Source: Symbiodinium natans (lineage: Eukaryota; Sar; Dinophyceae; Suessiales; Symbiodiniaceae). Taken from it: a stretch of 64,000 nucleotides of DNA. Numbering within the stretch: position 1 is the first letter of the stretch; every line of letters begins with the position of its first letter. The position numbers were made by a program, and so were the translations under genes. The DNA lies in NCBI GenBank assembly GCA_905221605.1, contig CAJNDS010000117.1, positions 126,001 to 190,000 on the forward strand, given 5' to 3'. Positions 52,627 through 64,000 of the stretch are shown here, piece by piece. The notes under the pieces are model-generated. The model was not told the DNA's origin and did no database searches. It saw only the letters and a list, made by a program, of their open reading frames with translations.

Positions 52627-54150
52627 GACTGCTTCAAGCATCTGGTCCTGGCGAGTCTGCTGGAGCGTATGGCCCAGGAGCCGCAGAGCTTCACGTATGC
52701 AGACACCCATGCGGGCTGGGGTCTCTACGACCTCTCTGCTCTGGAAGTTACCATTCACCAAAACCACCTCTATGGAATCACGGCGTTGCCTGGCTGAACC
52801 GTTGGTGAAGTGTCATAGCAGGACCCGACATCGAACTGTCGTATAAGTAGCAGGTTGGTCGAGAACGGGAAGAAGTCCCCTCAGTGCACGATCCAGCCTC
52901 TTAGCCTAAACCTGTTCTGGATGTGGCATCGCAGGGTCTCTGATCTGTGTCTGAGCCTTCGAATTCGAGGCACTTCCTGACCGCCCTGCGCTCCCTGAAT
53001 GGTGTGAACGGTGAAGCTGAGCTTCGCCGATGCTTGGGCTCGCCAGGGCTGGCGCTGCGATGGCTGAGGCCCTTGGTTACTTGGGCAGGGCTTTCAGGTT
53101 TTTTTTTGGGCTCTTGTTGACAGCGATTGGCAGTAGCATGCACGAGGCCACAGGACAAAGCCGTCTTTTTCGAAGTTGCTTCCCATGTGCCAGCACCCGA
53201 GTCTCCTGAGTCGCCAGAGGCATGCTTGGACTGCTTGGATAGGGGTGGATGCGTAAAGCTGGCAGAGTGTGCTGGCCCCAGCAGTTTTGACGCGTTCTGG
53301 CTGTTTCTCCGAGGCACGCGGCGCTGCAGCGCAACCTTCAAGAATTGAACGCTTGGCCACTTGGCTCGTGGCGGGAGAAGGCTGCAGGCAGATCAAACAT
53401 GCTGGCAGTTGTTTTGCGGAGATTTCAGAATCAGCAGGGCAGCCAAGGAGCAAAGTAGCACCGTAGGTCCTCAGGTGATTTACATCGGTCCCGGGACTGA
53501 GAAGCAAGCAGGGGTGTGAGACAGGGCAACTACCGATCCCCACACCGATACCCTTAACTGGTATGAGTCCTGTTGGTTTCCCTGATTCCCTACAGTACCG
53601 ATGCCCCGACCGACTTGAGTGCAACCGATAACGTGTTGCGCAGCAGAGGTTGGAGAAGCCCCGGGTGGAGGTGCTGCGGCAGAACTCTTACACCTTGACA
53701 CTCGGCATTGTTGCTTGCCGCAGACGCTTTTCATGAGGGATGTTGAAGGGCACCTGCACCACTGATCACCAATGTGCACCGCACGAACTGCCCAGGACTC
53801 CTGAGGCCATCTCCCGGAATTTTCAAGGGCGAGGACAGGGCGGGCTTGTGGATGTCAGCTGGCAGTGTCACCCGAAGCCGTGTCCAGGCCTTGTCCTGAT
53901 TGACTCGCCCTACGAGCCCTACACTGAGTACCTGGCGTGGAACCTGTCCAACGCCCAGAGTCCACAGCAGTGCTGCATCCTTCATCGGTGGATGTGCCGC
54001 TCTGGTGCTCCCGGCTTTTGCCACCCTTCCACTCCTTGGGGGGGATTTCCTGATTTCTCGATGATTTCTCAAGGTCACTCCTGCGTTCTCTCCGGCGGTC
54101 CTGGCCTTCGAGCTGTGTGGCAGTGTGGTATCCGGCATTTAACCCAGAGC
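52627..54150 (+). CDS. RlmJ-like N6-adenine rRNA methyltransferase, exons only
   Basis: Three exon pieces match RlmJ, the 23S rRNA A2030 N6-methyltransferase (DUF519). About 52627-52746 (acceptor ATTCAG|G) reads DCFKHLVLASLLERM and YADTHAGWGLYDLS, the conserved N-terminal and SAM-binding parts. About 53800-53960 reads ISRNFQGRG...GLVLIDSPYEPYTEYLA; this is the catalytic motif, normally DPPY, here DSPY. About 54115-54140 reads VAVWYPAF, matching the ALWYP strand after it. The central YPGSP segment and the C-terminal part were not found, so this may be a decayed copy or have exons I missed. In bacteria the enzyme methylates large-subunit rRNA; a eukaryotic copy would be expected to act in an organelle. 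Confidence 0.55.
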
Positions 54151-57107
54151 CGCCAAGCTGCATCTAGCATGGAAAGTATAACACCGTGTAGCATCGTGTA
54201 GGTACATGTAAAGAGTTTTTGTTCATTTTCCCTTGCCACTACAGATATAAACAAGTTTCTGCATGTGTATACAGCACAGCTATCTGACAGAGCCTGAGGC
54301 AGACGACCAGCCTCTACCATCGCTGCTTGGCCGGAAGCAATCCTGTCGTCTCCTTCAAACACTTGCTTGTGGCTGCCCTCTGAGCTGAGAGGGGTGAACT
54401 TGTTATTGGCTGCTCAGAAAACCCTGAGTGCGTTAAGGGCTGATCAGAGGTGTGCTCCAGTGGTTTCGTTCCAGAAAGCGCTCAGGGTCCATGTGCCATC
54501 GATCATGAACATGATTCGTTCATCATGGCTTGATGTTCGTAAGGCGCAAAGGATCTGCAGGCAAGATGGGTCTTGATAGAGAGATGGCGAGTAACGGACA
54601 TCTGCAGACTTGCATTGCACAGGTCGGAGACGTGTTGGTTGCAGAAATGAATGTCACATTGGAAGGCATGGCTAGTTCATGTCGGATGACGTGTTGATGT
54701 CGTTTTGTTGATGAGTTCGCCAGGCAGTGAAGCTCTGGCAAGTTCAGGCATCGTCTCAACAGTTTTCTGCACACTTGGTCAGTGTCTTTTGTGCGGTGTC
54801 TTGTGTAGAGCTCGCTGCCACGGGCTTGCAGTGAAGGTGTTTTGCTGGTAAACGCGCCGCCCGAGATCGAAAACGAGCTTGGGGAAATGTTGTCCGAGCT
54901 CGGGCAGCTTAACTGTCGAGTCTAGTGTGGGATTTTTCCCAATGTGTTCCGCGCGCTTGTGGTTTTGGGCTGTTTGGGCTTCTTGCAACCTGACGGTGAC
55001 CAGGCAGCTGCTGAGCCTGAAGCAGGGCACCGCTGTCACAAGTGCAGTTTTCTGGCTGTGAGCGGTTGGGCTTTCTTGGTTTTTGCTGATCTGCAGCACC
55101 TGCGTGGCTCTTCGAAAAAAAGCGAAGAGAGGGCCTCCTGGATCTGTCAGAACAGGACAAGGGCGAAATCATAAATCCCCGATCCAGGCAGAGCGGTCGA
55201 GAAGCACAAGGCTCGACCAAGGCTTGGCTGCTTTTTTTCAAGAGTCTGAGTTAGTTAGGATAGTTAGGAAGGGGCTCGTGTCGAGTTCGTGGCCATGGGC
55301 GGCTTTCTGAGAGTCGGTTCAAGTTTTTCTTCGGATGCTTTTGGGGCTGAGGTGTCAGTCTGCCGGGGCATTGTGAGTGCTTCGCTGCTGCGTGGCAGCT
55401 CGTATGGTATCCCTCGTATTGCATCTCGAAGTCGGGGAGCTGGCATGCGTCAAGATCTCATGTCGTAAGTCTGTGCCTTCGACTGAAGTACAACAACGGC
55501 AATGCCTTTGGCGTAAGCACGTGCCCCTATGGCTGGATCACGTGGCTATAACTTACTTAGCATTCCCGACCCCAAAGTCCTGCAAATGCACCAAATGATC
55601 TGCTCTCTAGGGGTCTCCAAAATCCGCCCGAGTCGTGGCCTCAGCTCCACACACACAGGTGTTTCAGCAGAAGGGGTCCTGTGCCCTCGGCCGACAGGCG
55701 CCGTCGTCGTCCGAGCAGGAGGCCGTGCCCAGCTTCGAGAGAGCCTCCCTTGAATCGGCTAGGATGGTTCATGGGTTCATGGGTTCATGGCATCGGGATT
55801 GTTTTTCTGCTCCGGAGGCGTTAATACTCTCAGAAGATAGGTGCATGGCTGTGATGTGTCTAGCAGGCTGCGTCGTCTGCACCAAGCAGGGCCCCGGTCT
55901 CGACTTGTCGTTCACAGTCGAAGGGGTTGAGTTGGGCAAGTCATACGGGAAAGTCGGGAGGGGTACGAGATCACAACACTTGCGGCCGTTTCAAAGTGAC
56001 CTCAACCATCCTCAATCTCCATGCGCCTGCGTGTCTGCCCCAAACATCGCTTCGTTTCCTCAGGCCACGCCTGTCCTGAGAAGGCACCCGGGCCCTTGAA
56101 CATCTGGCATCAAGCACGGTCAAGCACATGCATTTTTGGCGTTGCCACAGTTGTGGTTTTGTGCTGCCGCCGTGGGCTCCATGAACAGCTCCGCAGAAAT
56201 CCTGTCGCCAAGCCTCCCCCCTCTCGCAAGTGCGGAGCACAGCGAAGGGCGAAGCTTGGGGTCTTTCTCGCATTGGTCACCTGCCCTCCTTCCCTTTGTA
56301 TATGCGCTGTGCCTTGGCTCTGTCCCTGCTCACTGCGGACATGAAATGCGCTGTTACATGCCCAACACATCCCAAAACCCTGTAAAGCGATGGGAACACC
56401 TGAAAAGCGACACCGCTAAGTTAGTGAACCGTTGGGTCTGCTATAGCCGTGGATTTTGCCCAAAGCGACACCTGCATACATCAAGCGTTCACAACTGACG
56501 CTAAAACCCTGTAAAGCGATTGGAACACCCCTCATGTCCATTAGCACCACCAGCCGGATTTGGCGGTTTTGGCAGTCGCTCACATGTCTGCTTGGCCCGC
56601 CCCAAGGTCGAGGTGTGACAGCTTCCGAACCGATGGTTCTCCTGGCATGTCTTGGACACACCTTGCTCAAGTATGCTCAAGTTGGGTCTGCAGCGCTGCC
56701 AAAGGCACCGAAGAAGAGGCCTGCGGCCAGCACCAAGGCCTTCGCTTTGGGACCCTCTGATTCTTTTGCCCATGCCGACGCATCCTCTGTCCCCTCCCTC
56801 TGTCAGTCACAAGCTGTAAGACCGCATGCAGGAGAAGCACTCTTGGCTTGGCAGTATTTGGGCATGTTTGAGCACAACACTACTACGCGAAGCGGCGTAG
56901 CGGCTAGCAGGTAGCAGATAGACCGGGGGGGGCACCCCCGCATCTCGTCGCTCTTGCCGCCCCTTCTGGGCTGCGAAGGCCTCGATTACAATCAGCGGTG
57001 GCACTTTCCTCAAGAAGCATGGCATCCAGGAGCCGAGCTTACAGCTACGGGGGGTTTTTTGGAGAGCTTGCAGCAGTTGGAAGGAAGTCTTTTTGGTGGC
57101 TTTGCAG
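54151..57107. other. Mostly non-coding DNA
   Basis: No domain-bearing ORF. A protein-like fragment CMAVMCLAGCVVCTKQGPGL lies at about 55840-55900. A 26-base block AACCCTGTAAAGCGAT...GGAACACC is duplicated at about 56378 and 56505. Confidence 0.35.
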
Positions 57108-57371
57108 TCTGTGGGGGATGTCAATTCCCTTCCTTTCCGACTGTCGCAGGATGCCCTGGAGACGATTTTGGCAGAGTTGGAGGATGCGAAGCCTTCCGAC
57201 CCCTGGACGAGCCTACAGGCAGAGTTCTCAGTTCTCGGGCTCAAGACCGTTTCAACTTCGCTTATTGTACCTGAGCATCCATTCCTTCAGCGCCACCTAC
57301 TTGAGCACTCATTCAGATTCCGTGTCTGTGCGCTTGGAGCTATATGGAATGGGGAGCTTCTTTCAAAGTAG
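57108..57371 (+). CDS. Exon of an unrecognised host gene
   Basis: After the acceptor GGCTTTGCAG|TCT the frame reads SVGDVNSLPFRLSQDALETI, then AELEDAKPSDPW, a soluble acidic helix with normal composition. The end is uncertain: a GC donor at CTACAG|GCAGAG (about 57220) is possible. The family is unknown. Confidence 0.35.
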   Translation, partial: SVGDVNSLPFRLSQDALETILAELEDAKPSDPWTSLQAEFSVLGLKTVSTSLIVPEHPFLQRHLLEHSFRFRVCALGAIWNGELLSK

Positions 57372-58864
57372 CACGCCATCCAAGGCTGCGCTGCAAGAGA
57401 AGTCATGCAAGAAGGCCAAGATGGACGAGGAGGCGCGGCGCACCCGCACCACCCACACCATCCCACACCCACGCCCACATTCTCACTTGGAAGGGCCTTT
57501 CTAGCGCGATTGGCCTGCATTTTTTCCTGTGAGGTCTGCTGGACCGCCTTTCCATCGAGCTGACCTCAGCAGTGAGCAGGTACCTGTGCCTCACTGCCTC
57601 AGAATCACGCACTTTCTGAATGTTGAACGGACTCGTCCACTACAGCTTAGGCCCGGAGATTTGGTTTGGCGAGAGGCAGGGGGGCGGGTGGCCTCTGCAT
57701 TGAGCACACCGTCGACATTTCCCCAGGGCCCATACTGTCAAGCCTTTGCTTTTGATGCTTTTCTGTTCGGATGATGGTTGTTTGCCCGTATAAAACCTTC
57801 TTGTTGTTATTGTGCTGTCTGCATTTGGACGACCCGATATCCATGAACTCGGCAAAAGGAGATAGGGGTGTACCCTGGTTAAAGTTCGGAGTGCTGGCAG
57901 CCTGTGACCCTAAAACCCTAGGACCCTGCAAATCAAGACCTTTGAGTTGCCAGGCCGCCAAAGCACGATCAGAAGCAGGCGCCTTGGCTTAGATGGGCTT
58001 TGTTTGGGGCTATGTATCTTGTCAGATTGTTCGTCCCGCTCCTCTTGGAACGAATCTGAGTAGTTCTTTTTCGCCCTGGTCTTATGTCTGTTGTATTGTA
58101 GCCAAAGGCAGGAGGTTTGTTGGGTTTTCAGATCCACTTCGGGATTGATGCCAAGATGTTGCATGACACCCTGCTTCGTCCATGCCTGCGCCGACGCAGC
58201 AGATCATACTGTGTAGTTGGTAAGTCATTGTACCCTCCACACGTCACTGGTGTTCCTCAGAGGACATTAGAGAACCTCGTGTGCGTGGATCTTGCGCGAC
58301 AGGAACCAGTTCCGGCGTGGCATCGATCGTCTGCAAGGGCCAGGACGCAACAGACACGCCATGCTCGCGGCTCACCTAGGTGCTGCCTTGTAGCTATCCA
58401 AGATGAAGCGTGCGAGCCAGGGTGTAGCCGGCCCCAGGCGTCTTTTTTGTGACATGGGCTCGGGAACCGTTCCTCCTTGTGGCAAACCCCCCACCACGAA
58501 ATTTCGTTGCCTGCAGGGAGGTGTCCAAGACCGGCCCCATGACACAAGTATATACGAACGTAACAGGGTGGGCCCGGGGACGGGGGGGCGGACACTGCAA
58601 CGTAGTGCCATGGATCGTCAACAAAGTACTTGTAGCTGATTTGTGCCATCCATGCTGTCACCTCCTCCAGCTCCAGCTGTGCGGTGAAGGACCGGAGTTT
58701 CCCCGTGGATCCAAAAGACACTGTCCGAGGCTTTGCTCGGCAACAGAGGATTGAACGAGAGTTTGTGCGCTGGTGCTGAGTATTGGAAGAAAGGTACACA
58801 AACTCAACACAGCTTCTGATGAAGACCGTATGCAACTGCATGCGAGAATCGTTCATTACATTAG
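57372..58864. other. Intron/intergenic DNA
   Basis: A small exon-like piece IHFGIDAKMLHDTLLRPCLR lies at about 58131-58190. Otherwise I see no gene, RNA or repeat that I can support. Confidence 0.3.
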
Positions 58865-58982
58865 GAGGTACGTTTACTCTAAGGCACTGGTTCTCATCGA
58901 CATGCAGTTCGACTTTCTGGAGTCTACCGGACGAGTTGGCCAGCATTACAAGGCGTACAGCCTTGTCATAGAAACGCTTTGA
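58865..58982 (+). CDS. Isochorismatase-like N-terminal exon
   Basis: After the acceptor ACATTAG|GAG the frame reads RYVYSKALVLIDMQFDFLES. ALVLIDMQxDFL is the first conserved strand of the isochorismatase/nicotinamidase cysteine-hydrolase family, and the Asp in IDMQ is the first catalytic residue. No exon with the later Lys or Cys motifs follows before the tandem repeats, so only this fragment is supported. Confidence 0.4.
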
Positions 58983-60150
58983 GATGCAGTTTCAGCGAGC
59001 TGCCAGACGATGCTTGCGTCGCAAGTAGTAATGTCCCTTCCTGCTTCGTTGGCCCTGCTGGCCGGACTTCTTTGTGGCTGCAGGCATGTTGAAAACTTGC
59101 TGACAGGGACGTGCAACGCCCAGCCAATCCTACCAACAAGCTAAGGGTTACCTCATGCATCTCGTGATACATCGTGTGTGTCGATAGCTGTGCCTATGCG
59201 CTATGGCTGTGGACGCGCGGCTCTCGGAGCAGCTGCTTACCGCTTCTAACAAGGCCAGGGCATGAACATAGCGATAGTAGCAATGGTGAGCATCTTATGC
59301 ACCTGCAGATTCTGATTCAGTATGCAGTCATACGAACAGTTGAATGAAGATGTCTTGTCTTCATCGCCTCAATCATGAGAGTATTACTCCTACGTATCCT
59401 TTGAATCAGAAGAGCACATGTGCAAAATGGACAGCGATCCGCTGAAGACGCAGAACCAAGTGTTTCATGTAAGGTCAAATCCACAAACAGATGCTGTTCA
59501 TGAGTTTCCATTCATGGATTCGACATGCAGTTGGTAATCATGATTGTATGGAACAATCTGGGAATGTATCGTGCATACAGGTGTTTTGTCGAGATTTTGA
59601 CGTGTAAGCATGGTTGTACTAAGCTAACAGAGAAAGAGAAGGTGGATCATGGGACCAAGCAGGTATATCGCAGGACAACAGTAGACAAATAGTAGTATGG
59701 GGCATAGGGAAGGGAGCTGAGGACGCTCAGTCGTCTAGGCCTTGGCTTGAGGCCTCGGTACCAGAATGTGCCAACAGAATCTAAAGAAATCCTGGCGTTG
59801 TCAGTTGTATGGTAGTTAACTTGTTGTGATTGCTTCTTGTGTCACTAAATAAACACATCATCACACTACTAGGAGTTCAGTTCTTTTGAGCTGAGTAATG
59901 AATGTGATTGGAGGGGTGTTCAAGGTTTGAGGCTTGGGATGCATGTGTAAATTGAAAGAGAAGAAGCCGATGGCAGGGGCTGGTGGGCCTGGTGCCACTT
60001 CTCCTGCAGAAAGGCGCGTCTGTCAATTGGACCCGCCGGGGGCCTCAGCCACAGTTTGGGTTTTCACACCTGCTTCCGGGAGAGGCCACCGGACAAGATA
60101 GCAACCGTTTACAGAGGACTTCCCAAAAGCGTCGGCATGCTGTATGAGCA
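58983..60150. other. Intergenic DNA
   Basis: About 1.2 kb without a credible ORF, repeat or RNA gene. The DNA is somewhat AT-richer at about 59300-59900. Confidence 0.4.
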
Positions 60151-60335
60151 GTGCCTATACTAGGCCTTTGGCCAGCATTCAAGGCCAAACGTTTTCCTCA
60201 TGGCACGAGAGCATCTGCGGAAGTCTAAAGGGAGAGCTCCTCGTTTTGTTCATGCGATGGAGCCCTGGGATGAGATTCCGCACATCTACAGTGTTTGCAG
60301 CACGTGTGGCTACGTGCCACATGCAAGGGCTGCGG

Positions 60336-60374
<39 letters not shown>

Positions 60375-60753
60375 GGCATGTGAGCAGCATATCTTATCAC
60401 GACAGAAGCTGCACTTCGGTACTGCATGGGTTCACCCGCGCCATATGAAAAACTACAGGGGGGCATGCATGCGGTGCATACCCCACAAGGTCAGGCGACT
60501 GAGTAGGTTGTGATGGCTAGCGGCTAATGGCGAGGTGCATGACGGTGCCTATACTAGGCCTTTGGCCAGCATTCAAGGCCAAACGTTTTCCTCATGGCAC
60601 GAGAGCATCTGCGGAAATCTAAAGGGAGAGCTCCTCGTTTTGTTCATGCGTTGGAGCCCTGGGATGAGATTCCGCACATCTACAGTGTTTGCAGCACGTG
60701 TGACTACGTGCCACATGCAAGGGTTGCGGTGGTGCTGCTGCTGCTGCCGCCGC

Positions 60754-60789
<36 letters not shown>

Positions 60790-62015
60790 GGCATGTGAGC
60801 CGCATATCTTATCACGACAGAAGCTGCACTTTGGTACTGCATGGGTTTCAGCCGCGCCATTTGAAAAACTACAGGGGGGCATGCATGCGGTGCATACCCC
60901 ACAAGGTCAGGCGACTGAGTAGGTTGTGATGGCTAGCGGCTAACGGCGAGGTGCATGACGGTGCCTATACTAGGCCTTTGGCCAGCATTCAAGGCCAAAC
61001 GTTTTCCTCATGGCACGAGAGCATCTGCGGAAGTCTAAAGGGAGAGCTCCTCGTTTTGTTCATGCGTTGGAGCCCTGGGATGAGATTCCGCACATCTACA
61101 GTGTTTGCAGCACGCGTGACTACGTGCCACATGCAAGGGTTGCGGTGCTGCTGCGGCATGTGAGCCACATACCTTATCAAGTGGCACCACAGCAGCTGCT
61201 CTTCGGTACCGCGTGGCCTTCTGTGGAGATCCGGTTGGTTCCACCGGAAAATGAACTCCGGGGCATACATTCCTCGCAAGGCGACTGACGTTGTTGTGCT
61301 GGCTAACAGCCTAGACAAGCCGTTTCAGGCAAACAAAAACCATCGGCAGAAGTCCAGTCAACATGTGCGAGCAAGTGTACCCGTTGGTCCCTTGGCAAAA
61401 CACAGACGGTGCGTGACAGTGCCTATACTAGGCCTTTGGCCAGCATTCAAGGCCAAACGTTTTCCTCATGGCACGAGAGCGTCTGCGGAAGTCTAAAGGG
61501 AGAGCTCCTCGTTTTGTTCATGCGTTGGAGCCCTGGGATGAGATTCCGCACATCTACAGTGTTTGCAGCACGCGTGACTACGTGCCACATGCAAGGGTTG
61601 CGGTGCTGCTGCGGCATGTGAGCCACATACCTTATCAAGTGGCACCACAGCAGCTGCTCTTCGGTACCGCGTGGCCTTCTGTGGAGATCCGGTTGGTTCC
61701 ACCGGAAAATGAACTACCGGGGGCATACATTCCTCGCAAGGCGACTGACGTTGTTGTGCTGGCTAACAGCCTAGACAAGCCGTTTCAGGCAAACAAAAAC
61801 CATCGGCAGAAGTCCAGTCAACATGTGCGAGCAAGTGTACCCGTTGGTCCCTTGGCAAAACACAGACGGTGCGTGACGGTGCCTATACTAGGCCTTTGGC
61901 CAGCATTCAAGGCCAAACGTTTTCCTCATGGCACGAGAGCGTCTGCGGAAATCTAAAGGGAGAGCTCCTCGTCTTGTTTCCTGCGTTGGAGCCCTGGGAT
62001 GAGATTCCGCACATT
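60151..62015 (+). repeat. Five tandem copies of a 394-460-bp unit with CTG runs
   Basis: Copies start at 60151, 60545, 60961, 61419 and 61879 with GTGCCTATACTAGGCCTTTG. Periods are 394, 416, 458 and 460, and the fifth copy is cut at about 62015. Copy 1 has (CTG)12, copy 2 has (CTG)5-CCGCCGCGG-(CTG)11, and copies 3 and 4 have only (CTG)2 at the same place. Copies 1-2 and 3-4 have different 3' halves, so there are two subtypes; copies 3 and 4 are almost identical. A frame through the units (RKSKGRAPRFVHALEPWDEI) stays open for 162 codons in copies 4-5. I cannot tell whether it is translated. Confidence 0.9.
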
Positions 62016-62080
62016 CATCCCCACAGGATGGATTGTATGAAAGAACAGGGTGCTGTGAGTGAGGCTGCCCCTTTCGTGAG

Positions 62081-63916
62081 GCGCCGATGGCTGGACACCC
62101 CTGATGTCCGCCTGCAGTGGCGGGCATTTGGCCGTGGCCCAGCTCCTCCTCGATGCAGGCGCCTCGGTGGATGCCGCAGCCGACGATGGCTTCACGGCCC
62201 TCATGGAGGCGGACTCCCTCATGACAGCCAGACAATCTTTTAAGAATAATCAGTCGCAATCATGGCAGAACATGTGCTAAACGCCAGTGCGCACCCCGGT
62301 GCGAATGGTCACCGGGTCTTATGATCCATAGAGGATGATAGAGGGTTAGGCTCTCAATATCTCTCAATTTCGAGGCATACACAGAGTGCTCGTAGGCGGT
62401 CTACACAGGGTCCGTAGCGGTCCAGGGAGTTCACAAGACAGGAAGGTCCACGCGAAGTTTATCGGGGGTTCCACAGCGGGTCCAGCATGGTCTTTCCCTG
62501 GAATGAGACATTTCAGGAGCCCCAGACAAGAAAGCAGGTGGGAATCTTTGCCTTTGGGTAAACCCGGTAGACGAAGGTGAATCGTGACGCAATGACGATA
62601 AACGATACGGCTAGTGACTCCAGATGTAGCCGATAGTGGCCTTGCTGAGTGGAGCAGGCTTGGGAGCTGGGGCTGGGCGACTGAGAGAAAGTCAGAAAGC
62701 ACTGTTGTTTACTATGTTGTGCGAGGCCTGCACGGGCGGTCATGTGGACCTGGTTTGTCTCCTCTTGGAGCACGGGGCTAGCATTGCCCATGCCACCCCC
62801 AGTGGGCGCACGGCAGTGATTATGGCCAGCCTGCATCTCGGCCATCACTTTGACCACTTCGCTCGGTAAGCGCAAGACGCATTTTGTAGGGTGGGGCCAG
62901 GGCGGCCCCTAGAGTGCCCCCAGAGGTTCACTGATGTTCTCTGTGTAAGGTACGGGCACACGGATGTCGTGGAGCTACTCCTGCAGAAGGGTGCTGACCC
63001 GAAGCCCAACAAGTTCACGGCGCTGCATGCTGCCTCTGGGAACGGCCAGGCCAGAGCAGTTTTTTGTGAGGCATCGAGGAGTCAGCTTCAAAGTCAAGAA
63101 TTCGCTTTCTGAGGCGGGGGTGGTGCAGCTCCTTCTGAGTGGCACCGAGTTTGTGGAGTCCGAGGAGACCTCGGAGGCACTGATCTCGGCTTGTGCCAAC
63201 GGGTGCCCTGGCCAAGAGATTCCAAGAGATGCCAAAGACGAGCATCGGAGCACGCATGGACATGCTGGAGCATATAGGAGCATGGTGCTGGAACTTGCAA
63301 GTCACGTACTCGGACTAGAAGAAACCGCTCTCAGCCCGCCGACACAGAGAAATCTGCATCTAAGGCACGTCGGAGTAGCCCAGTTGCTACTGGAGTTTGG
63401 GGTGTCCCCTTGCGTTTCTGCATCGGATGGCACCACAGCCCTCATGAAGGCCGGTCATTGGCGGTTCTTTGGCTCGGCGTGTGTCTCGATTTGTCCTGTA
63501 TGCGCTTGCATACGACATGTGCTGCCTGTGCAAAGGCGTGCATGGGAAGCCACAGAGAGGTTGCTGCCGAGCTCATCCTCCGTGGCGCAAACGCCACTCC
63601 GCCTGAGATTCGCAGCTTGCTACATGTGCAATCTCTTGCAATTTCGCCATGGGCATCCATGAGCAACCAGGTGGAGGAGGCCCTGAACTCGGCCCGTCGA
63701 CGGAAGATGCCCGGCGTCACCCGCGTCCTGCAGCGTGCCGTCGAAGAGGCCGAGACTATGCGAGGCCCAGGGGCTCAGAAGGAGCACCACGTTGGATACA
63801 AATGGCATGGATTGACACCACGAGTCCGAGCCATGCTTGTGTCAGGGCCACGTCCAGAACAGCGTGACCTCGAGAAGCTCGTGAGGAAAATCGAGGGGCC
63901 ACCAAAGGCGCCATAG
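62081..63916 (+). CDS. Ankyrin-repeat gene, at least six exons
   Basis: The exons fit together exactly: 62081-62208, 62726-62865, 62950-63049, 63114-63202, 63365-63449 and 63536-63916 (stop TAG). Donors alternate GC, GT, GC, GT, GC and every acceptor is AG|G. Joined codons restore ankyrin repeats across each junction. Repeats include ADGWTPLMSACSGGHLAVAQ; ACTGGHVDLVCLLLEHGAS; YGHTDVVELLLQKGADP; AGVVQLLLSGTEF; HVGVAQLLLEFGVSP; and SHREVAAELILRGANATPPE. The last exon ends in a charged helical tail (VEEALNSARRRKMPGVTRVL). Ankyrin repeats bind partner proteins. Upstream exons lie beyond 62081, possibly beyond the tandem repeats, so the 5' end is unknown. Confidence 0.85.
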
Positions 63917-64000
63917 GCACAAATTGGACATGTCCGGTCAAGAGGCCAAAACAATGTCGATGGACGCGCAAGTGGAGTTGATTCTAACGTTGGGCCAGGT
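63917..64000. other. Window end
   Basis: 84 bases after the ankyrin stop; nothing is visible. Confidence 0.4.

Noticed and set aside
60144-60902. Poly-Leu, poly-Ala, poly-Cys and poly-Gln frames in the tandem repeats
   Set aside because: CTG runs are open in all frames; no consistent exon could be chosen.
60151-62015. CRISPR-like array
   Set aside because: Units of about 400 bp without short repeats and spacers, in a eukaryotic context.

Overview
The window reads as nuclear DNA of a dinoflagellate, most likely of the Symbiodiniaceae type. Evidence: small exons with mixed GC-AG and GT-AG introns and acceptors of the form AG|G (best seen in the ankyrin gene at 62-64 kb); tandem PPR and ankyrin host genes broken into many small exons; a 12-base match to the 3' end of the dinoflagellate spliced leader inside a retroelement LTR; and two large retroelements rich in extra enzyme domains. 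The species is inferred from style, not proven.

Layout. (1) 1-1244: flanking DNA without a supported gene. (2) 1245-10628: a 9.4-kb tyrosine-recombinase retroelement of the DIRS/Ngaro/PAT kind, bounded by split direct repeats (A1 ... B1-A2 ... B2). Its ORFs run: unknown ORF, tyrosine recombinase, CCCH finger plus Cys-phosphatase-like protein, Gag-like protein with a second CCCH-like finger, C5-methyltransferase-like plus DUF4326-like region, then reverse transcriptase-RNase H. Several frameshifts and an in-frame TGA show that this copy is damaged, although its terminal repeats are identical. (3) 10704-11520: a two-exon host gene. (4) 11916-20986: a 9.1-kb Copia LTR element with 5-bp target duplications. 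It carries a HAD-like protein, a coiled-coil/CCCH Gag, a 2-oxoglutarate dioxygenase-like domain, integrase, a C5-methyltransferase-like domain, RT and RNase H, again with frameshifts. (5) 21-42 kb: mostly non-coding DNA with simple repeats and scattered exon-like pieces. (6) 42-43.5 kb: a multi-exon gene of unknown function. (7) 45.7-48.0 kb: a PPR gene. (8) 48.3-51.7 kb: an AT-rich block made of two non-autonomous inverted-repeat elements. (9) 52.6-54.2 kb: exons of an RlmJ-like N6-adenine methyltransferase. (10) 57-59 kb: isolated exons, one isochorismatase-like. (11) 60.15-62.0 kb: five tandem copies of a 0.4-0.46-kb unit with CTG runs. (12) 62.08-63.9 kb: an ankyrin-repeat gene.

The most interesting material is in the two unrelated retroelements. 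Each has independently gathered the same kinds of accessory parts: CCCH fingers in place of CCHC knuckles, a phosphatase-superfamily domain and a cytosine-methyltransferase-like domain. The Copia element adds a dioxygenase with the HxD...H...R pattern of the superfamily that includes TET/JBP. This suggests that DNA- or RNA-modifying equipment is a recurring cargo of retroelements in this genome. The functions are inferred from motifs only; no search could be run.
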